Assembly (NCBI RefSeq): GCF_900095725.1
Contig: NZ_FMMP01000015.1
Coordinates: forward strand, 164,364-228,363
DNA: 64,000 nucleotides
Direction of reading: 5' to 3'
Source of the DNA: Cellulosilyticum sp. I15G10I2
GTDB taxonomy: Bacteria > Bacillota > Clostridia > Lachnospirales > Cellulosilyticaceae
Below, in pieces: positions 50,648 through 59,267 of this stretch (position 1 is its first letter; the number at the start of each line of letters is the position of its first letter). Below the pieces are notes generated by a model. The model saw only the letters and a list, made by a program, of their open reading frames with translations, was not told the origin of the DNA and did no database searches. The position numbers and the translations under genes are program-made.

Positions 50648-51910
50648 CTAATTATTAACACATGGCAACTCAATATAGAAGGTAGTACTTTCATGTAAGA
50701 TACTTGTAACTGCAATTTTACCATGATGCTGATTAAGTATGGTCTGTGCTATGGGAAGACCGAGTCCATGACCACCTTTAGATCTTGAACGGGACTTATC
50801 TATGCGGTAAAATCTATCAAAGATTTTATCAAGCTCCTCATTAGGTATGCCATCCCCAGTATTCGTTACAGATAATAGAGCCGTATTATGCTGCTTTTTA
50901 AGTGAAATATTAATAGTGCCTTTGGGATTTGCATACTTGATAGCATTATCTAGAAGGATAATAATAACTTGGGTAATCTGTTCCATGCTGCCAGAAATCA
51001 TAATATCTGGTCTAATATCATATTCTAGTGAAATATTATTTTCAAAGATAACTGCTTCCATTGTTAATATTATATTTTCTGCACATTCACTTAAATTAAA
51101 ATCACTAAAGACCATTTGAATATCAGAGTAATCCACTTGAGTGAGATAGAGTAAATCATTTGTAAGTTTAGCCATTCTTTCAGCTTCACCTTTGATATAA
51201 TGCAGCCATTTCACTTCATCACCTAGAGAAGTGCCAATACTAGACAGGAGTACGTCTGTATTTGTGTTAATAACGGCGAGGGGTGTTTTGAGTTCATGAG
51301 AAGCATCGGCAATAAATTGTTTTTGCTTATTAAAAGCTTCTTTGATAGGAGCAATAGCTCTATTGGCAAAAAATCTGCTGATAAAGAAGATCACAATAAG
51401 CATAATAAATGCTACAGCCAAAAAGGTATAGATTAGTTTCATTAATATATTCTGCTGAAAAGTAATATCTAAGAAAATTATTTTATAACCTGTAGGATGA
51501 GGTCTAATCATAAATGCCCAGTAATTGCCATCAAGCTTAAATTGTCCTTGACTTTTATATTTACTAAGTGCAGATTGTGCTGCATCCTCATAAAACGTAT
51601 CATCCATATCAAAGATAGAATTGACTTTTACAATATCCCAAGTACTGTCTAATAGGATAGTAAATGATACGGAACGTTTCTGCATGTTTGGGACATCATC
51701 AGACTTGGATATGGGTGGCATATCAGAACGCCCAAGAGGAGGTTCGTTAGATCTAGGATTAAATTCAGCTAATTTGTGAAGTTCTCTATTAATATCTGAA
51801 TGTGTATTATTATAAGTTATGAGGTAAATAGATGTAAAAGCAATCATCATCATAATGGAGATAGTTATGAGGTTAAGAATAAGAAACTTATTTCTAAGGG
51901 CTTTAAACAT
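50648..51910 (-). CDS. Membrane sensor histidine kinase
   Basis: 420-residue EnvZ/PhoR-type kinase. Membrane helices at about 9-32 and 158-180 bracket a 125-residue extracellular sensor that begins with a Pro/Ser-rich stretch (NEPPLGRSDMPPISKSDD) and has no domain I recognise. Cytoplasmic HisKA with SHELKTPLAV (His205), then HATPase with DNAIKYA, GDGIPNEELDKIF and GGHGLGLPI. It starts one base after the regulator stop, so the two are translationally linked. The pair is divergent from the VTC/DUF4956/CotH operon and shares its promoter region, so its signal likely concerns that system. Confidence 0.95.
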   Translation of the reverse strand: MFKALRNKFLILNLITISIMMMIAFTSIYLITYNNTHSDINRELHKLAEFNPRSNEPPLGRSDMPPISKSDDVPNMQKRSVSFTILLDSTWDIVKVNSIFDMDDTFYEDAAQSALSKYKSQGQFKLDGNYWAFMIRPHPTGYKIIFLDITFQQNILMKLIYTFLAVAFIMLIVIFFISRFFANRAIAPIKEAFNKQKQFIADASHELKTPLAVINTNTDVLLSSIGTSLGDEVKWLHYIKGEAERMAKLTNDLLYLTQVDYSDIQMVFSDFNLSECAENIILTMEAVIFENNISLEYDIRPDIMISGSMEQITQVIIILLDNAIKYANPKGTINISLKKQHNTALLSVTNTGDGIPNEELDKIFDRFYRIDKSRSRSKGGHGLGLPIAQTILNQHHGKIAVTSILHESTTFYIELPCVNN

Positions 51911-52588
51911 TTAATCTTTCACCTCCAGGCTGTAACCTATACCACGAACTGTTGTGATACTTACATTAGAATCTAAAAAGTTTAATTTTTTTCTTAGAAA
52001 AGAAACATACACCTCAACATGGTTATGCTCTACATCAGCATCAAAACCCCAAAGTTTTTCAATAATCATTTCTTTTGAAGTAGCTGCGTTTTTACGTGAA
52101 ATAAGAAACTCAAGCAGTTCACTTTCTTTTAATGTAAGCTTAACCTCTTTTCCTAAAGCTGAGAGCTTAAGATTGGCAGTGTTAAGCATAATATCGCCAA
52201 ATTTTAAGGTGTTATCTGTGACCACTTCACCCTTACGTCTCGACATAGCCCTTATTCTTGCCAGAAGCTCCTCTGTTGCAAAAGGTTTTGGAAGATAATC
52301 ATCTGCCCCGCTGTCAAGACCCATCACCCGATCACTTATTTCACCCTTAGCTGTAAGAAGCAGTACAGGAGTTGTAAGACCCTGCAAGCGGATATTTTTA
52401 AGTACGGTGATTCCATCCATTTTAGGCATCATAATATCTAGTAGTATTAAGTCATAAATATCACTTAATGCATTATCTAAACCAGATTCTCCGTCATAAG
52501 ATACATCTACTGTATAATTATTTTTACGTAAAATCTGTACAAGGGCTTCAGCTAAATGTATTTCATCTTCAACAAGTAATATACGCAT
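51911..52588 (-). CDS. OmpR/PhoB-family response regulator
   Basis: 225-residue regulator. Receiver domain with phosphoacceptor Asp51 (LILLDIMMPKMDG), Lys in PKPF, and an OmpR-type winged helix (about 128-222: SKEMIIEKLWGFDADVEHNHVEVYVSFLRKKL; TTVRGIGYSLE). It is the first gene of the kinase operon. Two copies of TTTAAGGTTCTTTTAAGGTT in mirror orientation in the divergent promoter region are of the spacing expected for OmpR-family tandem half-sites, suggesting autoregulation and control of the VTC operon. Confidence 0.95.
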   Translation of the reverse strand: MRILLVEDEIHLAEALVQILRKNNYTVDVSYDGESGLDNALSDIYDLILLDIMMPKMDGITVLKNIRLQGLTTPVLLLTAKGEISDRVMGLDSGADDYLPKPFATEELLARIRAMSRRKGEVVTDNTLKFGDIMLNTANLKLSALGKEVKLTLKESELLEFLISRKNAATSKEMIIEKLWGFDADVEHNHVEVYVSFLRKKLNFLDSNVSITTVRGIGYSLEVKD

Positions 52589-52628
52589 TATATAACCCCC
52601 ATTTCCTTTTTATTATTATAGCATAGCA

Positions 52629-52648
52629 AACCTTAAAAGAACCTTAAA
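52629..52648 (-). promoter_or_regulatory. Response-regulator box facing the kinase operon
   Basis: On the minus strand, TTTAAGGTTCTTTTAAGGTT: an 11-bp-spaced direct repeat of TTTAAGGTT, 41 bp before the regulator start. Identical to 52698-52717 in the other direction. Confidence 0.8.
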
Positions 52649-52672
52649 AATATATTAGCTTATAAAGGATAT

Positions 52673-52708
52673 AGAACCTTAAATTTTTTTTGAAAAATTT
52701 AAGGTTCT
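52673..52708. repeat. 16-bp perfect inverted repeat in divergent promoter
   Basis: AGAACCTTAAATTTTT / AAAAATTTAAGGTTCT with loop TTTG. It contains part of the plus-strand response-regulator box in its right arm and a mirror half-site in its left arm. Confidence 0.75.
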
Positions 52709-52717
52709 TTTAAGGTT
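52698..52717 (+). promoter_or_regulatory. Response-regulator box facing the VTC operon
   Basis: TTTAAGGTTCTTTTAAGGTT, about 65 bp before the VTC gene, a tandem half-site pair with 11-bp phase, as bound by PhoB/PmrA-type regulators. Confidence 0.8.
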
Positions 52718-52783
52718 GCACTCGTACAATAAGTTCAAATAGATCACTAAACAGTGAAATGAAGTATGGAAGGAGTAACAAAA

Positions 52784-53545
52784 ATGGGAATAGAAGTTTT
52801 TAACAGATATGAAAACAAGTTTTTACTAGATGATAAGACCTACGAACAACTGCAAGGTTATCTTTGTGACTATATGGAACATGATAAATACAATAAGGAA
52901 AATGGGTTTTATACGATCAGTAATATCTATTATGACACAGCAGATAATCATTTGATAAGGAGTTCTTTAGAAAAACCTAAGTATAAGGAAAAATTACGAC
53001 TTAGAGCTTATGGCGTTCCAAATAGCGATAGTGAAGGTTATTTAGAGATTAAAAAGAAGGTGTGCGGGCTCGTTAATAAAAGAAGAACCACATTAAAGCT
53101 TGATGAGGCCTATGAATTTGTAAATACAGGCATAAAACCTGATATTAAAGATTATATGAATGAACAAGTTATTAATGAAATTGAATATATTTTAAAACGT
53201 TATACCCTTGAACCTAAACTTTACTTAGCTTATGACAGAACAGCTATGTTTTCTAGAGAATGCAGTGATTTAAGAATAACTTTTGATACCAACATAAGAA
53301 CTAGAAGATATGACCTTAAGTTAGAGTGTGGAGATTACGGAGAAAAACTTTTAGAAGATAATAGGTGGCTTATGGAAGTGAAGGCGAAAGACAGTATACC
53401 TATTTGGTTATCGAAGCTTTTATCAGAATGTAAGGCATATAAAGCAAGTTTTTCAAAGTATGGTACACAACATAAAAAAACAGTAGCAAATGCACAACAT
53501 ATGAAAGGAGATTTAAACACATGTTTGAAACAATACTCAGCATAG
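52784..53545 (+). CDS. VTC-domain polyphosphate-polymerase-like protein
   Basis: 253-residue soluble VTC domain, related to the catalytic tunnel domain of yeast Vtc4 that makes polyphosphate. Charged tunnel motifs: RYENKFLL, EKLRLRAYG, LEIKKKV, LYLAYDRTAMF, RITFDTNIR and WLMEVKAK, alternating basic residues and acidic metal ligands on beta-strands. ATG 52784 follows AAGGAGTAAC. It overlaps the DUF4956 gene by 25 bp. In bacteria this VTC/DUF4956/CotH set recurs together, but its product is not established; polyphosphate or a phosphorylated surface polymer is possible. Confidence 0.9.
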   Translation: MGIEVFNRYENKFLLDDKTYEQLQGYLCDYMEHDKYNKENGFYTISNIYYDTADNHLIRSSLEKPKYKEKLRLRAYGVPNSDSEGYLEIKKKVCGLVNKRRTTLKLDEAYEFVNTGIKPDIKDYMNEQVINEIEYILKRYTLEPKLYLAYDRTAMFSRECSDLRITFDTNIRTRRYDLKLECGDYGEKLLEDNRWLMEVKAKDSIPIWLSKLLSECKAYKASFSKYGTQHKKTVANAQHMKGDLNTCLKQYSA

Positions 53546-54210
53546 ACACAGTAAATACAGCAGCCTCTTCAATTCCTTTGATGGATGCACTGCTAACCAT
53601 TATTGTATCCTTTATTTTAGGAGGAGCGATTAGTATGAGCTATATTAAGACTTCGAATAAGGGGACGTATTCACAAAATTTTTCGCTTACACTTATACTT
53701 GTTCCTACAGTTATTGCTATTATTATTCTCCTAATTGGCAGCAATGTTGCAAGAGCCTTTAGTCTGGCAGGAGCTTTTTCAATCATAAGATTCAGAAGTG
53801 CACCAGGGGATCCTAAAGATATTGCATATGTACTTTTTACAATGGCAGCTGGGCTTGCCTGTGGCGTAGGTTTTTATGGTTATGCAATTTTATTTACTTT
53901 TGCTCTTTGCTTTCTTATGTTTATGTTAAGCATATTTAACTTTGGAGCAGAAAAATCTTCTCATAAAATATTAAAAATAGTTATTCCAGAAGACTTAAAC
54001 TATGAAGGTGCCTTTGATGATATTTTTCAGAAATTTACAACACATTACGAGCTAAAAAGAGTTAGGACAACAGATCTTGGAAGTCTTTATGAACTTGTTT
54101 ATAGCATTACAGTAGATAATGCAATCAATCAAAAAGAGTTTCTGGATGCGCTGCGTTGCAGAAACGGAAATTTAAATATCACCTTATCAATGTGTGCGGA
54201 TGCAGCATAA
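53521..54210 (+). CDS. DUF4956 membrane protein
   Basis: 229-residue protein with about four membrane helices (ALLTIIVSFILGGAISM; LILVPTVIAIIILLIG; YVLFTMAAGLACGVGFYG; ILFTFALCFLMFMLSIF) and a cytoplasmic C-terminal alpha/beta domain of 80 residues (IVIPEDLNYEGAFDDIFQKF). The conserved AFSLAGAFSIIRFRSAPGDPKD, a loop between helices, is the family signature. It overlaps the VTC gene by 25 bp with its own AAAGGAG, indicating coupled expression. It likely forms the membrane part (channel or anchor) that works with the VTC domain, replacing the membrane part of fungal VTC. Confidence 0.9.
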   Translation: MFETILSIDTVNTAASSIPLMDALLTIIVSFILGGAISMSYIKTSNKGTYSQNFSLTLILVPTVIAIIILLIGSNVARAFSLAGAFSIIRFRSAPGDPKDIAYVLFTMAAGLACGVGFYGYAILFTFALCFLMFMLSIFNFGAEKSSHKILKIVIPEDLNYEGAFDDIFQKFTTHYELKRVRTTDLGSLYELVYSITVDNAINQKEFLDALRCRNGNLNITLSMCADAA

Positions 54211-54233
54211 TTCTAAATAATGGAGGAATGAAT

Positions 54234-55790
54234 ATGAAAAATATAGGCATAAAACAATTAATAGCAGCAGTTTCAGTGGTAGTGGTACTTATTACAGGGG
54301 TTTTTCTAAATACTAACGTTATCGGAGCAACAACATCTCAAAATACTAAGGGGTATGAAAAACTGTTCCAAAAAGACAAAGTAATAGACATTCGTATTAA
54401 TGTTTCTGATGCAGATCTTGAAAGTATGATGAGTGATCCTTTGGCTGAAGAATACAAAAGTGCAACGGTTAAGGTCGGGGGTGTTACTGTAGAAAATGTA
54501 GGTTTTAGAACAAAAGGAAATTCTACACTAAAGTCTGTTGCGGGCAGTGATTCCGATCGCTACAGCTTTAGAATCAAACTTGATAAATATGTAAAAGGGC
54601 AGACGCTCCTAGGGCTTGACGAATTTGTAGTCAATAATATGTACTCAGATCCTTCCTATATGCGAGAATATCTAAGTTATGAAGCGCTTAGGGCTATGGG
54701 AGTGGATGTACCTTTGACAGCTTTTGCAAATGTGTATATTAATGATGAACTTTTTGGGTTTTACCTTTGTGTTGAAGCTCTGGATGATAGCTTTATAGAA
54801 AGAAGCTTTGGGGATGATAGTGGCAGTCTTTATAAGCAAGAGCAAGGCAGTACTTTACAGTACGTGGCAGACAGTAATTATGATAAGAGCGAGCTAAAAA
54901 TAGGAAAAGATAAAACTAAAACAGATCTTAAGAACTTTATTAAAGTTTTAAATGAGATGCCTACTGGGCAAAAGGGTGATATTGAAAGTGTGTTGGATGT
55001 AGATAGTGCATTGAAGTATATCGCAGTAAATACTGTTCTCGGTAACTATGACAGCTACAACGGCAATTTCTCTCATAACTATTATTTGTATGGGCAAGAT
55101 GGTAGATTTACTGTTATTCCATGGGACTATAATATGTCTATAGCAGGATTTGGAGGAGGCAATCAAACAACTATTCCGATTGACCAACCGGTAGTGGGCG
55201 TCGATATTAAAAACCTTCCGCTTATTAATAACTTACTTGCAGTTGAGGCATATAAACAAAAGTATTACACCTATATCGAAGAGCTTAATATCTATTTAGA
55301 AAATTTTGAACAGAGGGTAACGCAGGTGGCAAATATTATAAGACCCTATGTTAAGGCTGATCCTACGAAGTTTTATACAATGGAACAATTTGAAGCAAGT
55401 ATAACTTATTCAGAAACAGAAGTAGATGAACTAACAAATGCTGCGCCGAGCACAGGACGTGTAGCCGTAACAGATGGCCAAAGTCCAGTACTACCAAATA
55501 TGCCGGAAGATTTTACTCCAGGCGAAAGGCCTGAGATGCCAACTGGACAAAGGCCAGAAATGCTAGCTGGCGAGAGACCAGAAATGCCTATGGGGGAAAG
55601 GCCTGAAAGACTACAAGGTGTGCCGGGGGATATGAAAAATGGCCGAAACGGTGGTATGGGCATGCAAGTAAGCTCAGTATCTATTGTAAACTTTATAAAG
55701 GCAAGAGTTGAGAATGTCAAAGCACAGCTCTCAGGAAGCATTTCGACTACTGGTAATACAACTATGAACAATACTGTAAAGGGAAAATAA
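54234..55790 (+). CDS. Secreted CotH-family protein kinase
   Basis: 518-residue exported protein with an N-terminal signal or anchor helix ([17 protein letters not shown]). The CotH kinase fold covers about residues 40-400: [13 protein letters not shown] (from residue 89), [25 protein letters not shown], and the metal-binding IPWDYNMS (Asp298). CotH proteins phosphorylate secreted proteins, as in Bacillus spore coat assembly. Residues 430-462 hold four 8-residue repeats of the form GERPEMPT, then a Gly/Met-rich segment. ATG 54234 is 7 bp after GGAGG. It is third in the VTC operon and is a candidate kinase acting outside the membrane. Confidence 0.92.
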   Translation: MKNIGIKQLIAAVSVVVVLITGVFLNTNVIGATTSQNTKGYEKLFQKDKVIDIRINVSDADLESMMSDPLAEEYKSATVKVGGVTVENVGFRTKGNSTLKSVAGSDSDRYSFRIKLDKYVKGQTLLGLDEFVVNNMYSDPSYMREYLSYEALRAMGVDVPLTAFANVYINDELFGFYLCVEALDDSFIERSFGDDSGSLYKQEQGSTLQYVADSNYDKSELKIGKDKTKTDLKNFIKVLNEMPTGQKGDIESVLDVDSALKYIAVNTVLGNYDSYNGNFSHNYYLYGQDGRFTVIPWDYNMSIAGFGGGNQTTIPIDQPVVGVDIKNLPLINNLLAVEAYKQKYYTYIEELNIYLENFEQRVTQVANIIRPYVKADPTKFYTMEQFEASITYSETEVDELTNAAPSTGRVAVTDGQSPVLPNMPEDFTPGERPEMPTGQRPEMLAGERPEMPMGERPERLQGVPGDMKNGRNGGMGMQVSSVSIVNFIKARVENVKAQLSGSISTTGNTTMNNTVKGK

Positions 55791-55830
55791 AATATTGCGA
55801 TCTCAAACTAAACAAAAGAGGAAGATGCTT

Positions 55831-57162
55831 ATGGACAAAATATCTACTAAAATCGTTATGCTATCACTTGTGAATACAATTATTGTTGCAATACTTAATG
55901 TAGCAGCATCACTTTATATGAATAAAAGTCAGCAAATGCCAAGTGGCGCAGAAGTAGCATCAGGTGTTGAGAAAGGAACTGGCGGCGGGCAGTTTCTTTT
56001 GCCCACTCCAGTGCTTATAGGATTACTCATATCACTTATTCTAGGGATTATTATATCTTATTTCCTAGGAAAATATATCGCTAAACCCATTATAAAAGTG
56101 ACGGAGCTGACAAGGAAAACAGCAAGTTTCGACTTGGTTTATGATGAGTCTTTTGATGAAGTACTTAAGTATAAAGATGAAAGCGGCTTAATGGGAGAAG
56201 CCTTAAGTGATACAAGAGAAGTTCTAAGGGATATGGCTCTTAAATTACAAAATATCTGTGGGGAACTTACCTCACACTCGCATAGTCTTAGTAAAACAAC
56301 TGATGACAATGTACAAACTATTACGCAAGTTGTAACGACAATGAATCAAGTAGCAGCAGGCAATGGACATCAAGCTAAAACAATTAATGCTATTAACATA
56401 ACGTTAACTGAGGTCGCACAGCTGATCGATAATATTACAAAAGAAGCTTTAGAAGGAGCTGATCATGCTGTAAAGTCTATTGACAGTATTCAAGAAGGAC
56501 AAAAGGCTGTTGATATACAATCTAAGAAAATGGAAGAAAACATAGCAATATCCTATGAGACCAATAAGTCAATGGATGAACTAAGTATTATGATAGAAAA
56601 GGTTGCTGATACCATTAATATTATTACTGCTATAGCGGACCAGACTAATCTGCTCGCACTTAATGCAGCGATAGAAGCAGCGAGAGCGGGAGAAGCAGGT
56701 AAAGGATTTGCTGTAGTTGCTGATGAAATTAGAAAGCTTGCGGAAGAGTCGGGAAAAGCTGCTAAAGTAATCAATGAGATTATTAATCAGACAACAGATA
56801 AGACTAAGCAAGTTGTAAATAATATAAGTACGACCACGACACTTATTGATGAACAGAAAAAAGCGCTGGGTATTACACAAGATGCATTTGATAAAATCAA
56901 AGGGACCTACAATGGTATTGTAGCTGGTTTTAAGCAGACAGCAGCATCCATACAGACAGTCAATGAAAAATCTAAAGGTATATCAGGTCAAACACAGAGT
57001 ATGGCAGCTGTAGCACAGCAGTCAGCTGCAAGTATGGAAGAGGTATCAGCAGCAGGTCAGGAACAGCTTGCTTCTATAGAAGATATAGCGCAATCTGCGA
57101 AAGGGCTATTTACGCTGGCTAAAGAATTAAGAGAAGAAGTGGATAAGTTTAAAATTGCCTAA
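55831..57162 (+). CDS. Methyl-accepting chemotaxis protein with minimal external loop
   Basis: 443-residue receptor. Membrane helices at 8-29 and 59-80 enclose only about 29 external residues, too few for a ligand-binding domain. HAMP (80-135) and an MCP signalling hairpin follow, with the conserved tip [23 protein letters not shown] 55831 is preceded by AGAGGAAGATGCTT. It is 40 bp after cotH in the same direction and ends at a terminator, so it belongs to the VTC operon. Without a sensor domain it probably senses the membrane, a partner protein (such as DUF4956 or CotH) or cytoplasmic state. Confidence 0.92.
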   Translation: MDKISTKIVMLSLVNTIIVAILNVAASLYMNKSQQMPSGAEVASGVEKGTGGGQFLLPTPVLIGLLISLILGIIISYFLGKYIAKPIIKVTELTRKTASFDLVYDESFDEVLKYKDESGLMGEALSDTREVLRDMALKLQNICGELTSHSHSLSKTTDDNVQTITQVVTTMNQVAAGNGHQAKTINAINITLTEVAQLIDNITKEALEGADHAVKSIDSIQEGQKAVDIQSKKMEENIAISYETNKSMDELSIMIEKVADTINIITAIADQTNLLALNAAIEAARAGEAGKGFAVVADEIRKLAEESGKAAKVINEIINQTTDKTKQVVNNISTTTTLIDEQKKALGITQDAFDKIKGTYNGIVAGFKQTAASIQTVNEKSKGISGQTQSMAAVAQQSAASMEEVSAAGQEQLASIEDIAQSAKGLFTLAKELREEVDKFKIA

Positions 57163-57171
57163 AAGAAGCAT

Positions 57172-57217
57172 AATAAGCCATTTTGAGTAGAAGCCAATTC
57201 TACCAAAATGGCTTATT
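57172..57217. terminator. Hairpin terminator, repeat copy 1
   Basis: AATAAGCCATTTTG / CAAAATGGCTTATT with an inner GTAGAA / TTCTAC stem, then TCTTAT. Nearly identical to 57887-57932. It serves the chemoreceptor (plus) and rhomboid (minus) genes. Confidence 0.85.
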
Positions 57218-57241
57218 TCTTATATAGAGCGGTATCTCTGA

Positions 57242-57808
57242 TTATATCCGCCTAGGCATAAGCCCAAAACCTACACCACATACGCCACCCAAAATGTGCG
57301 CTCCGCGAGCTATACCGTCCTGTGCACCAATACTTAGTAGTTCGCCTCCTAGATAGATAATTAGAACTAGGATCAGTGTAAGAGGAATTTTTCCTTCTTT
57401 CATACCTCCAACTGACGCTAAGACGATCATCATAAATACAATGCCACTTGCTCCCAATAATACATTGCTGGGATATAAAATAATATAAAAGAGTCCAGAA
57501 ACCAAAGTGGTCACTGCAATCATTATCAACAATGCTTTTGACTTATACTTTTCTTCAAGCATAGGTCCTAATACCAAAAATAAAACCATATTACTAGCAT
57601 AGTGATTCCAATCTGCATGACCTAAACTATGACTAAATAATCTAAAATAAGTTAAAGGATCCGTCCAAGAGGATCGATAGACACAAAAAAGCAAATTTGT
57701 AGATAATCTGCCTGTCATATCACCTAGTAGTAATACAAGTAATGAAACAAAAGCAAAAGTTAATGTAACGGGTGAATTATATTGAAATTTTCCAAGTATT
57801 CTTTTCAT
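57242..57808 (-). CDS. Rhomboid-family intramembrane serine protease
   Basis: 188-residue protein with six membrane helices. Catalytic Ser121 in LLGASGIVF (GxSG motif) and His171 in ARGAHILGG form the rhomboid dyad; HYASNMVLF provides the HxxxN oxyanion residues (His69, Asn73). So it should be an active protease cleaving membrane proteins. It is shorter than GlpG and lacks a cytosolic extension. Flanked on both sides by near-identical terminator hairpins. Start ATG follows AGGAGCTGAACAGC. Substrate unknown. Confidence 0.9.
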   Translation of the reverse strand: MKRILGKFQYNSPVTLTFAFVSLLVLLLGDMTGRLSTNLLFCVYRSSWTDPLTYFRLFSHSLGHADWNHYASNMVLFLVLGPMLEEKYKSKALLIMIAVTTLVSGLFYIILYPSNVLLGASGIVFMMIVLASVGGMKEGKIPLTLILVLIIYLGGELLSIGAQDGIARGAHILGGVCGVGFGLMPRRI

Positions 57809-57886
57809 GCTGTTCAGCTCCTTATCTAATCTATATTTTTTATTATAACAATATATCTGCTAAACACTAATAATAAAATAAATAAA

Positions 57887-57932
57887 AATAAGCCATTTTG
57901 AGCAGAAATTAATTCTGTCAAAATGGCTTATT
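57887..57932. terminator. Hairpin terminator, repeat copy 2
   Basis: AATAAGCCATTTTG / CAAAATGGCTTATT with an inner AGCAGAA / TTCTGT stem, then TCTTATTA. The outer 14-bp arms match 57172-57217 exactly while the inner stem has compensating changes. Here it ends the small gene at 57968. Confidence 0.85.
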
Positions 57933-57967
57933 TCTTATTAGTAATAATCTAACAGGTCCCACATCTA

Positions 57968-58132
57968 TTATTTTCCTTTTGTAATAATACCATTTCCTTC
58001 AAGATGGTGTTTAGCATTTTTAGTAGTATCATGCCTGTTAGATGGATAAATCCCAGATTCCGGATTAGGTTGTTTTGAACCTTCTTTTAACATTTCTGTA
58101 GTGTAAGTAGACATACCGTTTCCTTTAGACAT
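57968..58132 (-). CDS. Hypothetical 54-residue hydrophilic protein
   Basis: A minus-strand frame with an extended perfect Shine-Dalgarno (AAGGAGGTGAT) encodes MSKGNGMSTYTTEMLKEGSK and continues to a C-terminal KHHLEGNGIITKGK. It is rich in Gly, Asn, Lys and Thr, has no hydrophobic segment and looks largely disordered. I do not recognise it; a spore or stress-related small protein is conceivable. The gene has its own terminator (57887-57932), and the ribosome site lies in a hairpin (58131-58178), so it is probably expressed only under special conditions. Confidence 0.72.
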   Translation of the reverse strand: MSKGNGMSTYTTEMLKEGSKQPNPESGIYPSNRHDTTKNAKHHLEGNGIITKGK

Positions 58133-58178
58133 AAAATCACCTCCTTATCACTTTAGTGTGCCAAGGAGGTGATTTTAT
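58131..58178 (-). promoter_or_regulatory. 16-bp hairpin hiding the ribosome site of the 54-residue gene
   Basis: ATAAAATCACCTCCTT (58131-58146) and AAGGAGGTGATTTTAT (58163-58178) are perfect complements with a 16-nt loop that contains CACT-AA-AGTG. In the minus-strand mRNA the whole Shine-Dalgarno and two bases of the ATG are paired. The complementary arm copies the 3' tail of 16S rRNA (ATCACCTCCTT). Confidence 0.8.
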
Positions 58179-58238
58179 ATACTGGCAATGATTGAAAAGA
58201 TGTCTGTTGAAAAGGCATTTATAGAAAATAATAGTAAA

Positions 58239-59054
58239 CTATAAGAATAAAAGCAGGCTCACGGCCATTACCATCATACCGGCTATAAGTCCATAAATAG
58301 ATAAGTGGTGTTCACCGTATTTCTCCGAGGCTGGAAGCAGCTCATCTAGGGAGATAAAGACCATGATTCCCGCTACAAGTGCAAATAAAATACCAAATGT
58401 TGCCTCGTTGAAAAATTGTGAGAGTAAAAGATAACCTACAAGAGCACCTATGGGTTCAGAAAGGCCAGATAAAAAGGAATAATAAAAGGCTTTTTTCTTA
58501 CTGCCAGTAGCATAATAAATAGGCACTGATACAGCAATACCCTCTGGAATATTATGAATAGCAATAGCAACAGCTATAGGTAAGCCGATATTAATATCTT
58601 TTATTGCAGCCATAAAGGTGGCGAGTCCCTCGGGAAAGTTATGTATTGCAATGGCAATAGCGGACATCATACCCATTCTAAGAAGTTTATGATTTTTAGC
58701 ATGACTTGGATCTGTAAGATCCTCTACGCTGTGAGCCTCATGAGGATTCTCAGAACTTGGTACAAACTTATCAATAAGTGCAATTAAAAACATGCCTCCA
58801 AAAAAGCCCAGTACAGTCATCCATGCGCCTCTTTTTACCCCAAACTCAAGCGTTAGAGAATCCAGAGCCTTTACAAATATTTCCACAAAGGAAACATAGA
58901 TCATGACACCTGCTGAAAAACCTAGTGAGATCGATAAGAATTTTGTGTTTGTGCGCTTAGTAAAAAAGGCTAAGCAGCTGCCTATTCCTGTTGCAAGCCC
59001 CGCAAATAAGGTCAGCCCAAAAGCTATTAAAATAGTATTTGTATCTGCTGTCAT
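58239..59054 (-). CDS. zupT: ZIP-family metal transporter (ZupT-like)
   Basis: 271-residue ZIP transporter with eight membrane helices, importing Zn2+ and other divalent metals. The hallmark metal-site helices are [16 protein letters not shown] and [18 protein letters not shown] (HNxPEG twice), with [14 protein letters not shown] next. A histidine/acid-rich loop ([15 protein letters not shown]) lies between helices 3 and 4. ATG 59054 follows AAAGGAGGATTACT; a longer frame starting at 59111 lacks a ribosome site. Monocistronic. Confidence 0.93.
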   Translation of the reverse strand: MTADTNTILIAFGLTLFAGLATGIGSCLAFFTKRTNTKFLSISLGFSAGVMIYVSFVEIFVKALDSLTLEFGVKRGAWMTVLGFFGGMFLIALIDKFVPSSENPHEAHSVEDLTDPSHAKNHKLLRMGMMSAIAIAIHNFPEGLATFMAAIKDINIGLPIAVAIAIHNIPEGIAVSVPIYYATGSKKKAFYYSFLSGLSEPIGALVGYLLLSQFFNEATFGILFALVAGIMVFISLDELLPASEKYGEHHLSIYGLIAGMMVMAVSLLLFL

Positions 59055-59136
59055 AGTAATCCTCCTTTTTAAAAGCATATAAAAAATGATAAAATATATA
59101 TTAGGTAACATGTATCACCCAAGTGTTTCATAGGAG

Positions 59137-59157
59137 GGCCTCTAACTGATAGAGGCC
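59137..59157. terminator. Stem-loop between helicase and ZIP genes
   Basis: GGCCTCTA-ACTGA-TAGAGGCC, 110 bp past the helicase stop. No T-run; weak terminator or 3'-end stem-loop. Confidence 0.5.
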
Positions 59158-59267
59158 TTGCGGATTGATTCTATCTATAGACTAGTTTATTCCTTTTATT
59201 CGTATTATATCACTTTACCTCATCTTCAAATGAAATTTATCACAAACATTCAAAACGTTTAAATGGC

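Noticed and set aside
53335-53600. Minus-strand ORFs opposite the VTC/DUF4956 junction
   Set aside because: Low-complexity shadows of the overlapping genes on the plus strand.
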